DNA of 64,000 bases from Heloderma charlesbogerti (GCA_026122225.1 JANEZZ010001902.1:1612001-1676000); one strand, 5' to 3'; shown: positions 1-11,235, counted from the stretch's first letter. Translations and numbers: made by a program. Notes: generated by a model from the sequence alone, not told the origin.

Positions 1-76
1 CACCTTTTAATTTAGATGAAGTATTTAGTAGAACTAAATGCTGGATTTGTAGCAATGTAATCCAGACTTCTATTTT

Positions 77-129
77 TCCTTCCTTCCTTCCTTCCTTCCT
101 TCCTTCCTTCCTTCCCTCCTTCCTTCTTC
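77..129. repeat. (TTCC)n microsatellite
   Basis: An uninterrupted run of TTCC units decays at its right end into TTCTTCT. It is a simple repeat in intron sequence. Confidence 0.95.
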
Positions 130-357
130 TTCTATAGGTAATTGGTGCTGGAAGCTTCAAAGACTATTTCATTCAATACACAGTTTAATTAAGAGCAAAT
201 TATTTTCACATTTAGTTGAAGGCGATAACTAAAACATTGATTTTGAGCATAGCTGTAATTCTGAATTTAATCATTATTTAATCGTTTTTATTTGCAGAAT
301 GTATGCCACCACATTGCTGTAACACAAAGCATTAAAACAGTATGGTCCTTGCCTCAG

Positions 358-425
358 GCTGAAATCCTATTAAACTCACCTATGAGTAAGCCTCATTGAA
401 CACTTCAGAGTAAACATACTTGATT
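358..425. repeat. Short interspersed repeat, GTAAGNCYCATTGAA family
   Basis: The stretch reads ATCCTATTAAACTCACC, then GAGTAAGCCTCATTGAAC, then AGTAAACATAC. The same layout (ATCCTA, AGTAAG, CATTGAA, AGTAAACA) recurs in degraded form near 13892, 22470 and 53908. From general familiarity with squamate sequence it looks like an abundant palindromic, MITE-like repeat. The class is uncertain. Confidence 0.5.
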
Positions 426-476
426 TGCCCAGGTCAACAGACTACGATAATTTTATCAATAGAATTTATCTAAATT

Positions 477-521
477 ATATTGCAAAAATATATTGCAAAA
501 ATAAATATATTGCAAAAATAA
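477..521. repeat. AT-rich tandem repeat, TATTGCAAAAATA units
   Basis: Three successive copies of a TATTGCAAAAATA-like unit are visible, the later ones separated by AA. Confidence 0.85.
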
Positions 522-522
522 A

Positions 523-595
523 TTGGCCATGCTGTCTGGAAATTATGGGAATTGTAGTCCAGCACATCTGGAGAACACCTGGTTGGGGAATGCTG
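523..595. mobile_element. Half copy of a palindromic hAT-type MITE
   Basis: The segment carries TTGGCCATGCTG, then ATGGGAATTGTAGTCCAGC, then CACATCTGGAG, then ACCTGGTTGGGGAATGCTG. The same blocks occur in the fuller palindromic copies at 11307-11440 and 38946-39055. Only the right half is present. Confidence 0.5.
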
Positions 596-2006
596 CAAAG
601 TCCCTCTAATAAATTAGGGTTCATGGGGTAACATATTCCAAAATATGCTTTTTTAAAAATAATTTATTTTAGAGGTTTCCATTGCTTTGTAATTTAAGAG
701 AAGCTCAGTGGAGAGGGATTAGATCTTTCTACAGTTCCTCTCTACAGTGCCTGCCAGGTACACATGGACTGATATTGTGACATGAATTAGGTCACAGAAA
801 TTCTCAATTCCAGCAGAGTTGGAAAAAGGATATATTCAACGCTTACCGGTGTTGCTCTGTATAGCAATCTGCTAGATGGTTTGACAGTGCAGATGTAACA
901 TCATTTGATTCTTGACAGCCTATTTTCCCACTCTCACTTAATTTTTTTCACGTGTGTCATTCAACATACCCAATACAAAGTTGCTGAAATTGGTTTTCCA
1001 TTTTACTCTTTCTGGCAATCACTGTAAATGTCAACTCTACTAATTAGCTACCTATGTGTTGATGCTGTGATCACATTCACAATCACAAGTCTGAGATAAG
1101 AGTTATAGTAAAGGCCAATATTGCAAGTTTTCAAAAAAGGGTTCAAATGAGTTAATGGAAGGTATGATAGTCTACAGCTGTTATATCAAGCGTACAGGTT
1201 ACCATAAGTCTTTCTAAATACTGGACATTAGAAGGCAAGTCTGAGTTGGTTCGCTGCATAATTGCCTTGCTGTTTCTTAATCGCTTTTCCAGAAGCTACC
1301 TGGATAGACTATTGGCTTCACCCATTGCAACGGTTTTTTATGTATTGTGGCCAATCAAATGAAAACACATCTTTCCATATTCTTTATGGGAATAGAAGGT
1401 TTTTGGATAAGTGATGTTGCTGAAGGTCAACATTTCTTGGCTTGGGCCATAAACCTCAGTGACTCATAATGCTTGCTTTCAATTCAAAGGCAAGCATTAT
1501 GGCACCTGAATCTTTTCTCCAGCTTAGATTTGATTTCAAGTGAGTAAAGACAAACCTCCATCTCATCCACTCACTCATTTACCTGCCTGCTGCTGGTGTG
1601 ATGGCTGCAGTAGGGAGGCATGTCTACCCTTTCCATGCCTTAGTGGCTGTGCCAGCATTACAGATACAAGGGACTCTGCTTGCCTCAATCATGCTGTCAA
1701 GCATCCCACTTGAATCCCAAGAACACCATTCCCCATACTTGTCCCAGTCCAAATTGAGCTTCAGGGAATTCATCCATCAATTGTTTCCTTAACCAGTGCC
1801 ACTCCCCTAATGGCATTAGACTTAAACAATGTAACCATTTATAAAAATAGTTATATCTATTAGTGATATTGCTGATACTTGCACTTAGGTAGTTCAGAAT
1901 AAAAAACCTAGCTCATAGTGCTCTGAGTCCAAAGTTTTTTCTGGAAAGTTCTTAAAATACATGTATTAGCTGAGTCACTTTGGGGATGGGGTGTGGGGGG
2001 GTTCAG
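596..2006. other. Intron or unannotated sequence without a recognisable feature
   Basis: AT-rich sequence. The longest reading frames are short, lack splice-site context and show no domain. I see no repeat I can name. Confidence 0.5.
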
Positions 2007-2034
2007 TTTCTCTCTCTCTCTCTCTCTCTGTCTC

Positions 2035-2067
<33 letters not shown>
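2007..2067. repeat. Compound (TC)n-(CA)n microsatellite
   Basis: A run of TC units is followed after a short interruption by a run of CA units. The Arg-Glu-rich and Cys-Val-rich frames across it are translation artefacts. Confidence 0.95.
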
Positions 2068-2070
<3 letters not shown>

Positions 2071-2239
2071 TAAACACTTCCTTTGTGATATATGATGATA
2101 TTCCAATTTTTTAACTGCTTTCCTTATAAGATGGAATGTTAGATTTGAAATTTTCTCCCTCAATTTTTTTCTTTCTCCAAACTTTGAATTGATGATTAAC
2201 AGAGCAATGTGATGTACCAGGGGTTGTGGGGAGAGATGT

Positions 2240-2690
2240 GTGGTAGAGCAATGCAACATCCAGAACCCTGCTGGCTCACAGTGGCTAGGTTGGGAAGTAA
2301 GGGGTGAATTTTCCCCTTTTTCTCCTGGCAGTTCTCCCCCCACCCCATTGAATCTAATGGGATGGAAAATACCTACACCAGTTTAAGGACGGTGTATGTG
2401 AGGGACCCAGTCTGTGGACCAGTCAGGAAAACAAGGGGGTTTTGGCTCACCTTTTTGGGGCCTACTGCCAGTGGAAAAACCACCTGTGGTACTCCTATAC
2501 CCATGGAGCTTTCCATAGGTATACCTGGGTCCTACTGGGCAGATATGCTGCCCCACTGGCAAAGCTCATCTCCACTGGTAGAGGGGCACTTCCTTCCTAT
2601 CCTTACTCCCTTCAAACATCTGTCCAAGGAGATCTGGATTGCTCTTCTCAGTTTAGTGGGAGTAAATTTCAAATTCAGTAGGAAAAAGAA
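2240..2690. other. Moderately GC-rich island, unclassified
   Basis: A block richer in GC than its flanks, with overlapping open frames (2362-2697 and 2442-2681) and no domain or splice borders. It could be the decayed interior of a DNA transposon or another old repeat. I cannot classify it. Confidence 0.3.
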
Positions 2691-2699
2691 TGTATAAGA

Positions 2700-3490
2700 T
2701 GTATACTCTCAAAAATATGTGTGTGTGTGCAAAGGGGGAACACATCATGGGTCTCTCCAATATGCAAAAATAGTTTTAATTGATGTTTTTGTATCAACAT
2801 TCAGATTGTATATGTGGGTACGTGTTCAGACCTTGTTTTCTTTTCAGTGCCAAGTTAAAAAAAAAAAAAAATTTGTCCAGGAATTCTAACATTTTAAGAC
2901 TTTAATTACAATTTTAAAAATTGAAGTTATTTTTAAATTGAGTTGATAATTGTGTTGTTTGTTTGGCTTGCTGGTTGAAGTTGTAGTTGTTTAATTTGCT
3001 TTTTCATGTGTAATTGTTCCGTTTTTATATCGGACTGGTTGCTCATTTTTGATGGTGTGTACACTGCCCTGGGATCCTGTGGATGAAGAGTGTTTTCTGC
3101 GTGTTTAGAATAAATCATAACTATCCTTTTGACCCTATAACAATTAAAATATGCTCTCTATCAGGGGGAGGGATTTAGCTTTAACCAATCAGCCGCTTTC
3201 TGACTCGCCCCCAATATGATTTTGTGACATGAAATTTAATTTCATACTCACCCTAGACCTCCGCTGAACTGTCTCCAGATGGGATTCCAGTGTTTATCTC
3301 CTGTAGGCTGGAACTACACATTACTTCTCTGGCTCATCTGTCTAGAACCCTGCCACCTCTTCTCTGCTATAAAATGGTGCTGCCAGCAGCAGGTTTGAGA
3401 TGCAGGAAGGATATTGTTCATTTTATTAAACCTTAGGCCTGGTAATTTTCCATTGGGATCATAATAACATACTGCAAAACAGAAATTTCA
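2700..3490. other. AT-rich intron sequence
   Basis: Contains a short poly-A tract near 2858 and nothing else that I can name. Confidence 0.4.
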
Positions 3491-3900
3491 CACAGATAAT
3501 TATTTGTGGATTGTATTATTCTTAGCACACGGCAGCGCATGTGCTATCAGTTCAAGACAGTCACTTGCACCAGTGGTTCCAGGGTGGGGTCGATTTTACA
3601 TTTGGGAAGCTTCTGGTTGTCAAACAGGGCCTCCAGCAAGAACAACACCAAGGGAATGGGCTGGTCCCAGACCAAACCAGTCCTAGCAGGCAGCAGGCTT
3701 CTTTCATTGCTTGTATCAGAGCTCTTGCAACACCATTTCAAATCTACTTCAGCAGCTTTTGTGGGAGAGGGACACCCTTTCAGATAGGGACTCAGACTAT
3801 GCTTGGCTGCCCTGACCCAAAGCCCAAACTACACCTTGCAGCTGCCAAATTACAAAGGCAGTTTTGCTGCATTTCCAAGGATTAATTTCTGTCCCTAGCA
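3491..3900. other. Unclassified block with open frames in several phases
   Basis: From 3504 to 3887 two + strand frames are open for 93-114 codons. The translations show no recognisable domain and base composition is balanced. An AG acceptor precedes the block (TTATTCTTAG near 3524) but no convincing donor follows. It is probably an old repeat or a chance open stretch. Confidence 0.25.
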
Positions 3901-4419
3901 CTAGCAGAATGTTAGCAATAGTGTTGTTTCCTTTTCTTGATTATATGCCTGTTAGTGCATTTATATAGCTGAATATTTTTCTTGGTTTGTTTAATAAATA
4001 GTATTCACTTGCTAGGGCTAAGGGGCTTTTTTCCAGGCTCCAGGCTTGGGATGGGAGCCAAGGAGAAGCCCTTCCCCTTGGTGTCAGTGTTTCTGGAGGC
4101 CCTGCTTGTCAACCATGCAGTACAATCAGCATCCCACTAAATTCAAAGTCTAGTTGATTTTAAAATATCAGGAGTACATCACTTATCTCCAGAGGTTTCT
4201 ATCAAGAAAGCAGCAAGAAATCATAGAATTGTGGGATACTGAGAACTTATAGAATCATAGAATCATAGAATAGTAGGGCTGGAAGGGGCCTACAAGGCCA
4301 TCGAGTCCAACCCCCTGTTCAATGCAGGAATCTTAAGTCAAAGCATCCCTGACAGATGGCTGTCCAGCCTCGTCTTGAACGCTTCCAGTGTGGGAGAGCC
4401 CACCACCTCCCGAGGTAAT

Positions 4420-7230
4420 TGGTTCCATTGTCATATTGCTCTAACAGTCAGGAAGTTTTTCCTGATGTTCAGCCAGAATCTGGCTTCCTGTAACTTGAGC
4501 CCATTATTCCGTGTCCTGCACTCTGGGATAATCGAGAAGAGATCCTGGCCTTCCTCTCTGTGACCACCTTTCAAGTACTTGAAGAGCGCTATCATATCTC
4601 CCCTCAGTCTTCTCTTCTCAAGGCTACACATGCCTAGTTCTTTCAGTCTGTCTTTGTAGGGCTTTGTTTCCAGTCCATTGATCATGTTTGTTGCCCTCCT
4701 CTGAACCCTCTCCAGTTTGTCTGCATCCTTCTTAAAGTGTGGTGCCCAGAACTGGACACATTACTCCAGATGAGGCCTAACCAGTGCTGAGTAGAGGGGA
4801 ACTAGTACTTCCCGGGATTTGGAAGCTCTGCTTCTATTAATGCAGCCCAAAATAGCATTTGCCTTTTTTGCAGCCACATCACATTGTTGGCTCATATTCA
4901 GCTTGTGATTGACAACAATTCCAAGATCCTTGTCGCTTGTAGTATGGTTGAGCCACGTATCCCCCATCCTGTAACTGTGCATTTGGTTTCTTTTTCCTAG
5001 GTGCAGAACTTGGCATTTATCCCTATTAAATGTCATTCTCTTGTTTTCTGCCCAGCGCTCCAGTCTATCAAGATCACTTTGAATTTTGTTTCTGTCTTCC
5101 AAAGTATTAGCTATCCCGCCCAATTTTGTGTCATCTGCAAATTTGATCAGCATTCCCTGCACCTCCTCCTCCAAGGCATTAATAAAAATGTTGAAGAGCA
5201 CTGGGCCCAGGACTGAGCCCTGCGGTACCCCACTCGTTACCTCTCCCCAGTTTGAGAAGATCCCATTGATAAGCACTCTTTGAGTCCGATTCTGTAGCCA
5301 ACTGTGGATCCACCGGATCGTTGTTTCATCTAGCCCACTTTGAGCTAGTTTGCTCATCAGGATATAATGGGGCACTTTGTGGAAAGCTTTGCTGAAGTCG
5401 AGGTATATGATGTCTACAGCATTCCCATGGTCCACAAGGGAGGTTACTTGATAAAAAAAAATGAGATCAGATTTGTCTGGCAGGACTTGTTTTTGACAAA
5501 TCCATGTTGGCTTCGAGTAATCACTGCATTGTTTTCAAGGTGCTTCCAGATGGATTGCTTTATTATCTGCTCCAGAATTTTCCCAGGGATTGATGTCAGA
5601 CTGACTGGTCTGTAGTTCCCAGGTTCCTCCTTTTTACCCTTTTTGAAGATAGGGACAACATTAGCCCTCCTCCAGTCATCTGGCACTTCCCCCATTCTCC
5701 ATGATTTCTCAAAGAGAATAGACAGCGGTTCTGAGAGTTCTCCTGCCAGTTCCTTTATTACTCTAGGATGCAGTTCATCTGGCCCTGGAGATTTGAACTC
5801 ATTCAAATTAATTAGGTGTTCCTTGACCGTATGCCTATCAATCTCAAGCTGCAATCCTGTCCCTTCAGCCTGTACTTCGCCTTTGCCAGGGGAGTCATAG
5901 ACCCTCTTTTGGGAGAAGACTGAGCCAAAGTAGGAATTGAGCACCTCTGCCTTTTCTTTGTCATCTGTTATCATTTTGCTATCCTTATTTCACAGCTGAA
6001 CAACCATTTCTTTCCTCTGACGTTTACTGTGCACGTAGCTGAAGAAAGCCTTTTTCTTGTTTTTAGCATCCCTTGCTAACCTCAGCTCATTCCCAGCTTT
6101 AGCCTTCCTGACACCATCCCTGCAATTCTGTGCTATCTGCCTGTACTCTTCCTTTGTTACCTGGCCTTCTTTCCACTTCCTATATGTGTCCTTTTTTGTT
6201 TTCAGGTCATCCCTAAGCTTTTTGTGAAGCCACATTGGCTTCTTCTGTTGTCTTCCACCTTTTCTTCTTGTTGGAATTGTTTGTAATTGTGCCCTGAGAA
6301 TTTCCTTTTTTAAAAGCTCCCACCCATCTTGGACTCCTTTTCTCATTAGCGTCACTTGCCATGGGACCTTACTGATCATTGTTCTGAGTTTATTAAAATC
6401 AGCTTTCCTAAAATCCAGGGTACGCATTTGGCTACACTCGGCTAAGTTTGCTTCCCTTAGAACCAAGAACTCAAGTACAACGTGGTTGCTTTCCCCCAGA
6501 GTTCCTATAACTGCTACTTTATCCACTAAGTCATCTCTGTTGGCTAGGATCAAGTCAAGGATAGCCGATGCTCTAGTTCCTTCCTCTACTTTCTATAGGA
6601 GGAAGTTATCCGCCACACAAGTCAGGAATTTCCTGGAGGGGCCATGTTTTGCAGAATTTGTCTCCCAACAAATATCAGGGAAATTGAAGTCCCCCATTAC
6701 TCCTACATCATGCTTCCTTAAAACATTGGCTATTTGCTTTTCAAAAGTTTCATTGTCATCTTCTCTTTGATTGGGTGGGCGATAGTTTATTCTTTTGTTA
6801 TCCTTTTATTCTTTGCTCCATTTGTTTTGATCTAGATGCTCTCGATGGGGCTACCAAGCTCTCCTCCTGTATTTCTGTGCAGGGATATGTATTTTTCACA
6901 TACAGTGCAACCCCACCCCCTTTCTGTTCCTCCTGTTCTTTTTGAACAAGTTATATCCTTCAATTGCTGTATTCCAGTCATGAGAATCATCCCACCAAGT
7001 CTCAGTTATACCTATCAAGTCATAATTTCCCTCCTGTGTTAGGAGTTGAAGTTTGTTCTGTTTGTTTCCCATACTCTGGGCATTAGTATATAGACATCGA
7101 AGATGATGTGCTTCATAGTCTGGCTTTCTTCCTACATGTGTCTGAAGACTATTATTGGGCGCTATCAGAGCTGTTCTCTTTGTTGCAGTGCATGCTCCTA
7201 CGTCCATTGTTACCCCTAACATTACATCTC
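4420..7230 (-). pseudogene. CR1-A ORF2: endonuclease and reverse transcriptase, broken
   Basis: The ORF2 polyprotein would nick target DNA and copy the element RNA by target-primed reverse transcription. The endonuclease begins near 7130 with a TNAQSMGNKQNKL-like start. The reverse transcriptase (5974 down to 4761) shows the fingers and palm signatures VPDDWRRANVVPIFKKG, YLDFSKAF, GVPQGSVLGPVLFN and the catalytic FADD box. The C-terminal CR1 tail (4685 down to 4431) carries the usual [11 protein letters not shown] motif. The frame is split into pieces at 6896-7399, 5990-6553, 5444-5974, 4761-5435 and 4431-4685, which shows frameshifts and stops. It is non-functional. Confidence 0.9.
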
Positions 7231-8254
7231 GCTTCCCCGTAGGATTCAGTTTAAAGCCCTCCTGATGAAGTTCTTCATGCTGTGGCCAAACACATTCTTC
7301 CCATCCTTTGTGAGGTGCAACCCATCCCTTGCCAACAGCCCATTTTCCAGGAAGTATAACCCGTGGTCCCAGAATCCAAATGTCTCTTGTCGGCACCACT
7401 TTCTTAGCCAGTCATTCACCCAGAGTATTTTTCATTCCCTTTCTATCCCTCTTCTAACTACTAGAAGGATGGATGAGAAAACTATCTGGGCCCCAAAGTT
7501 CTTGAGTTTCCTTCCCAAAGCTTCAAAGTCTGACGTGATCTCTTCGTAGCTCTGCTTGGTGGTATCATTTGTTCCCACATGGATGAGAAGAAAGGGATAC
7601 CTGTCAGTGGGCTTCATGAGTGCAGGCAACCTTTCAGTCACGTCTCTAATCTGTCCTCCCAGGAGACAACATACCTGGCGAGTCTACGGGTCTTTGCGAC
7701 ATACTTGGGTCTCGATCCCACGCAGCAAGGAGTCTCCCACTACTACCACTCTTCTTCTTGTTGTAGACCTGGGTTTCATCGCCTCTGTTTGGCTGACCTT
7801 CAACCTCTTGCTCACTCTCATGTAGGTTCCCCTGTGATTCTTCCTCTGCAGGCTGTCCTCCAGTCTCATCCGCAAGTACTTGGAATCGGTTCCACAGCTC
7901 CACTGCTTCCACTGGTGCAGAGTGGCATCTAGTTCTTCTTCTCCTAACTGTCACCATTTTCTACGGAGTATCCTCTACTGCATTTTTCCTCACCTCAGCA
8001 TTTCCCACTTCTGCCTCATCTTGCTGTTGGTCTTCCCTTTGCTGCTGTTGTTCCCCCATTCTGTCCAAGAACGCTTCGTGTTCTCTTATTCCCCAGAGAG
8101 TCGACAGTCGCTGCTGCAGTTCACTTACTTTTTCTTCCAGCAGCGTGATCAACTTGCACTTGTTGCAGGTGTAGGCCATGTTGTTCTCAGGCAAGAAAAC
8201 AAACATTGCACACACCTTGCAGGTTACCACCACTGGAGAGTCCTGTCCTTCCAT
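7231..8254 (-). pseudogene. CR1-A ORF1 with SGNH esterase-like domain, broken
   Basis: The first CR1 ORF starts at the minus-strand ATG ending at 8254. Its N-terminus has a Cys-rich, zinc-finger-like segment (CKVCAMF, CNKCKL) and then a Gln/Glu-rich coiled-coil-like stretch. Downstream the GDSLL motif and HVGTND motif mark the SGNH hydrolase (esterase) fold that CR1 ORF1 proteins are known to carry. The frame shifts between the N-terminal part (7961-8254), the middle (7646-7957) and the esterase part (7432-7641). The same domain is better preserved in the + strand copy at 49878. It is a pseudogene. Confidence 0.8.
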
Positions 8255-8382
8255 TGCCTCTTTTCCCTTTTTGTGTCTAGCTTTGTGATTGTTCTAGACT
8301 AGCTTGTGCCTGCTCAGTAGAGGTTAAAAGCAGAGTCTCACTGGTGTGGAAGTGTGTGTTACAAGACAAATAAATGAAAAAA

Positions 8383-8428
8383 GTAAGTTAAAATAAATAA
8401 ATAAATGAATGAATGAATGAATGAATGA
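8383..8428. repeat. (AAAT)n-(GAAT)n microsatellite in the CR1 5' UTR
   Basis: A run of AAAT units changes into GAAT units. It lies just upstream (minus strand) of the CR1 ORF1 start. Confidence 0.9.
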
Positions 8429-8470
8429 AAAAAAATGAAAAAAATGTTGGGGGCCTCCCCCTTGACTTCC

Positions 8471-8632
8471 CTTGCCGAACTCCCCTGGCCAACTCCTGTT
8501 TGCTCCCCCTGTTTGTTCGCTCTGGTCACTCACTGTCTGGGAGCTTGCTTGCTTCTGTAGTTCCTGGACCAGCTGGAGCAGCTTGCTCTGCTCTGCTGTG
8601 CTCTGCTCAGCTGGGAGGCAGGAAACAGACTG
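8471..8632 (-). repeat. CR1 5' UTR monomer, proximal copy
   Basis: This segment (TGGCCAACTCCTG at 8486 through CTCAGCTGGG) is repeated with few changes at 9340-9495. The spacing is 869 bp as it stands, or about 334 bp once the inserted LTR and one TSD copy are removed. Repeated 5' units are known as promoter modules in some LINEs; a promoter role here is inference. Confidence 0.75.
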
Positions 8633-8660
8633 AAGCTTCCCGCCCACTCAGCTGCTCGGA

Positions 8661-9190
8661 TGTCAGGGTGGACACTGAGCCCATAGAATCCCAGAGTAGT
8701 TCTGATTCTGAGGAAAAGCAGTCGCTCCTGGGAGAGGAGCGCGCTGCTCTTTCCCAGGACCAACAGCTGACGGAGATTCCTCCCACCAGCATTCCTAGTT
8801 TAGTTAGCAGTCCAGGGAGTGACCGAGCACAGATAGCAGACTTGGTGGATGCGTGACGCAGATGCAGAGAGCGGCGCCAGACGGAGGGCACAGAAAGGAG
8901 GCGTAGTGCCCGGTTGGCGCGCAAACAACGGCTGCGCCCAGAGGATCCAAGGGAAAAGGGGAGGGACTCTCCCTAGTCCTTAAGTTCAGGGGTCTGCCAG
9001 TAATTCCCTTTCAAACAGGGACCAACTGTTCCAACTTAGGGCATAGGTACTGTGCTGCTCAGATCTAGTTGCAAATGGTATAGTTGTTAAGTTGTAAAAG
9101 AAGAATAAAGCTTTGAAAGGAATCCTTTTGTCTGTGTCTGGACTTGGCTACTGGATTAGACTGAGAGAGGCCTCCAAGGAGCCCTTGACA
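8661..9190 (+). mobile_element. Solo LTR of a Gypsy-type element, with a perfect 5 bp TSD
   Basis: The 530 bp unit begins TGTCAGGGTGG and ends CCCTTGACA, the same terminal inverted TGTCA/TGACA pattern as the Gypsy LTRs at 31770 and 37069. Internal blocks also match, for example AGTTCTGATTCTGAGGA and a late AATAAA poly-A signal. It is flanked by TCGGA on both sides (8656-8660 and 9191-9195). No internal region remains, so the provirus recombined down to one LTR. It is clearly diverged from the 31.8 kb LTRs and so belongs to a related subfamily or is older. Confidence 0.9.
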
Positions 9191-9339
9191 TCGGAGTACT
9201 CAGGCCACACACACCCAATTCAGTTGGAGCTCTCAGAAGCACCTGGTGAGCTCACAGCCACTCAGAAGGATAAAGGGCAGCCCCCTGGGCTTCCTGCAGC
9301 CCACTTACCTCTTAGCCTCTGTCTCCTTTGTGTCTTCTA

Positions 9340-9495
9340 CCACTGCAACTTCCCTGGCCAACTCCTGTTTGCTCACCCTGTTTGCTCGCTCTGGTCGCTC
9401 ATTCTCTGGGAGCTTGCTTGCTTCTGTAGTCCCTGGACCAGCTGGAGCAGCTTGCTCTGCTCTGCTCTGCTCAGCTGGGAGGTGGGAAACAGACA
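9340..9495 (-). repeat. CR1 5' UTR monomer, distal copy
   Basis: This is the second copy of the module at 8471-8632, sharing TGGCCAACTCCTGTTTGC, GGGAGCTTGCTTGCTTCTG and CCTGGACCAGCTGGAGCAGC. It marks the 5' limit of the recognisable CR1. Confidence 0.75.
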
Positions 9496-9548
9496 ACTTA
9501 ATTAGTATGACTAAAAACTTAAACTTAATTATTATGACTAAAAACTTC
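9495..9548. repeat. Tandem duplication of a 27 bp unit
   Basis: Two adjacent 27 bp copies, AACTTAATTAGTATGAC and so on, differ at only two positions. Confidence 0.85.
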
Positions 9549-9871
9549 ACTGTAGAATATAATTTCCTTAAATTGTGAATATATTTTAAATAGTAATTGT
9601 TCTAGCTCAGCCCTTTTCCGAAATCTGTATTTTATTCCAAAGAATTTTAATAGGATTCCATGGGTATCTACAGCCATTTTTGGCATGCAAAGGAGAGGGA
9701 TTAAAATGCAGAGAGACCTTAAAGAACTGTCATCTCCTATTTCAAAGTATACTTTGAAGAGCATTCATCAGTTCTTACATTTGAATAGTCCTTTGATCAT
9801 ATTTCAACCTCTAGTGAATTCCTTTCCTTGAATGTGACACTGAAGCATAATTTTCTTTTTCTTTTCATTAG

Positions 9872-9964
9872 ATCAGGAGCATATCACGCATCATCCCAAT
9901 GCATCTGTATTCCACCATTCCAGTAAGGACTCTGTTTTCTGGCTTCCACTCAAGCAAAAACAAG
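9872..9964 (+). CDS. CFAP47: Coding exon, probable CFAP47 (ASH-domain ciliary protein), phase 1-1
   Basis: The exon is 93 bp, bounded by a pyrimidine-rich acceptor (TTTTCTTTTTCTTTTCATTAG) and a good donor (CAAG|GTATAC). Only the frame that takes two bases to finish a split codon looks protein-like. It gives 30 codons ending DSVFWLPLKQKQ plus one leftover base. The other two frames have a stop or an implausible sequence. The leftover G joins the GA that opens the exon at 42684 to form a Gly codon, and the joined text continues an ASH/PapD-like beta strand. CFAP47 is a large protein of motile cilia and sperm flagella. The assignment rests on the joined exons and on memory, not on a search. Confidence 0.6.
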
Positions 9965-10784
9965 GTATACAATTCCATGGTTTATGTGTGTTTCTACAAA
10001 AAACTCTTGTACAATTGTTGCAATATGTGTAGCTCAATTTTTATTTAATGAGTCTATGCAAGCATAACCATTTTATTCTGTTACATATTGTACTAGTAGA
10101 AGACATGCTTGTTTAACAGGGGTTAGGATCTGTCCTCAGGTATAAGAAGTGTTGTTTACACAGAAAATATTAGAGGAAATGCCCTCCCATTGTTGGAATG
10201 GAATGAGTACACTCTCTAAACTTTAAGGTCAAACCAGTCATGAGAGTAGCAGATCCATGTGTTAAAGTTGCAGGGGTGGGAGACAATTTTAAAGCGCTGC
10301 ATGGGTGGGAAGGAAGGGGTGCAGCATGTTTAACTCCATAATTACTTCATGTCAGCTGTTTCCCTAGCTGTTCAAAATGGAAGTAATCACCACCATGAGA
10401 AGAATAGCTGAGGCACAGTTGATTCAGCACAAAAAGTAAGGTAGTTTAAGATTCAGCTCTCCCACCTCACCCATTTTCATAGATTCAGGAGGATCCAATT
10501 TGGGTGTGCTGCCATCAAATCTAGTTTACTCCACAGGACCCTGGACCTGTGGAGTAGGATACACTGCAGATCTAATAATCAAAGTATTTTCTATCAAGAA
10601 AACTCAAAAGCTGCCACTTACTTTATGTTCCAGTTTTAGTTTGGTCAAGGACATCATATTGAAATGTAAGATTTCTGGAAATGTTGAAGCCATGATGGGT
10701 GGGGTGGGTTCCTGGGTTGTTTTTACGTGTGTGCGCGTGTGAGGAAATATATGCAATATTTACTTCCGTATCAAAACTACATGT
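9965..10784. other. Start of a 32.7 kb intron
   Basis: AT-rich sequence just after the donor at 9965. I recognise no gene or named repeat. Confidence 0.5.
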
Positions 10785-10867
10785 ATTTTGACTGCTTTAA
10801 CAGTAATGGTAAACTTATTTTGACTACTTTAATAGTAACCTTAAACTTACTTTGACTGCTTTAATGC
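10785..10867. repeat. Degenerate 32 bp tandem repeat, about 2.6 copies
   Basis: The unit ATTTTGACTGCTTTAACAG and so on recurs at 10785, 10817 and (partial) 10849 with several substitutions between copies. Confidence 0.8.
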
Positions 10868-11171
10868 AGATATACAAGGTTCAAGATAGATGGGGATTCA
10901 CAGCATGAACACTCGGACAGATACCGTTCCCCCATTAGGTTTCTAAGAATGCCTAAAGATGCCTCAGAGCTCCAACTCAGCTCTCGAACTCTCTAACTGA
11001 TCTGACACAACACTGTTCAAGATGCTTCCTTTGTTCTCTCAGACCTCTGCATTGGTACATTCCTTGGAGGGAGAGTGGAATTGTCTTCAGTCTTTTGTTT
11101 AACAATAAATTGATCAGGCCAGACCTTTTCAGCATGTTTGACCAACTTTAATTAGTTAACCCTTTCCTTGT

Positions 11172-11235
11172 CACAGAATCACAGGTTTGGAAGGGACCTC
11201 CAGAAAATCACTGAGACCAACCTGAAATCTCATTG
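11172..11235 (-). mobile_element. Old CR1 3' end fragment
   Basis: CACAGAATCACAGGTTTGGAAGGGACCTC followed by GACCAACC is the reverse complement of the typical CR1 3' terminus. It is short and diverged from the three younger CR1 copies in the window. Confidence 0.65.

Larger units (their letters stand above)
4250..9494 (-). mobile_element. Nearly complete CR1 LINE, antisense, with a solo LTR in its 5' UTR
   Basis: Read on the minus strand this is a CR1 non-LTR retrotransposon from its 5' UTR (about 9494) to its 3' end (about 4250). The 3' end has the CR1 hallmark of tandem ATTCTATG-type octamers, seen on the + strand as AGAATCATAGAATCATAG. ORF1 carries an SGNH/GDSL esterase-like domain. ORF2 carries an APE-type endonuclease and a reverse transcriptase. 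Frameshifts, stops and a gap near 5440 break both frames, so the copy is dead. The 5' UTR contains two similar monomers (8471-8632 and 9340-9495), and a 530 bp LTR inserted at 8661-9190 separates them. CR1 elements usually make no clear TSD, and none is seen here. Confidence 0.9.

Noticed and set aside
298..385. Apparent + strand exon (TTTGCAG acceptor, GTAAGC donor) whose end phase would fit the exon at 9872
   Set aside because: Its right third, including the donor, lies in a dispersed repeat (358-425) found elsewhere in the window, so the fit is most likely chance.
1975..2343. 122-codon minus frame with Cys-Val and Arg-Glu runs
   Set aside because: The runs come from the (CA)n and (TC)n microsatellites; no domain elsewhere in the frame.
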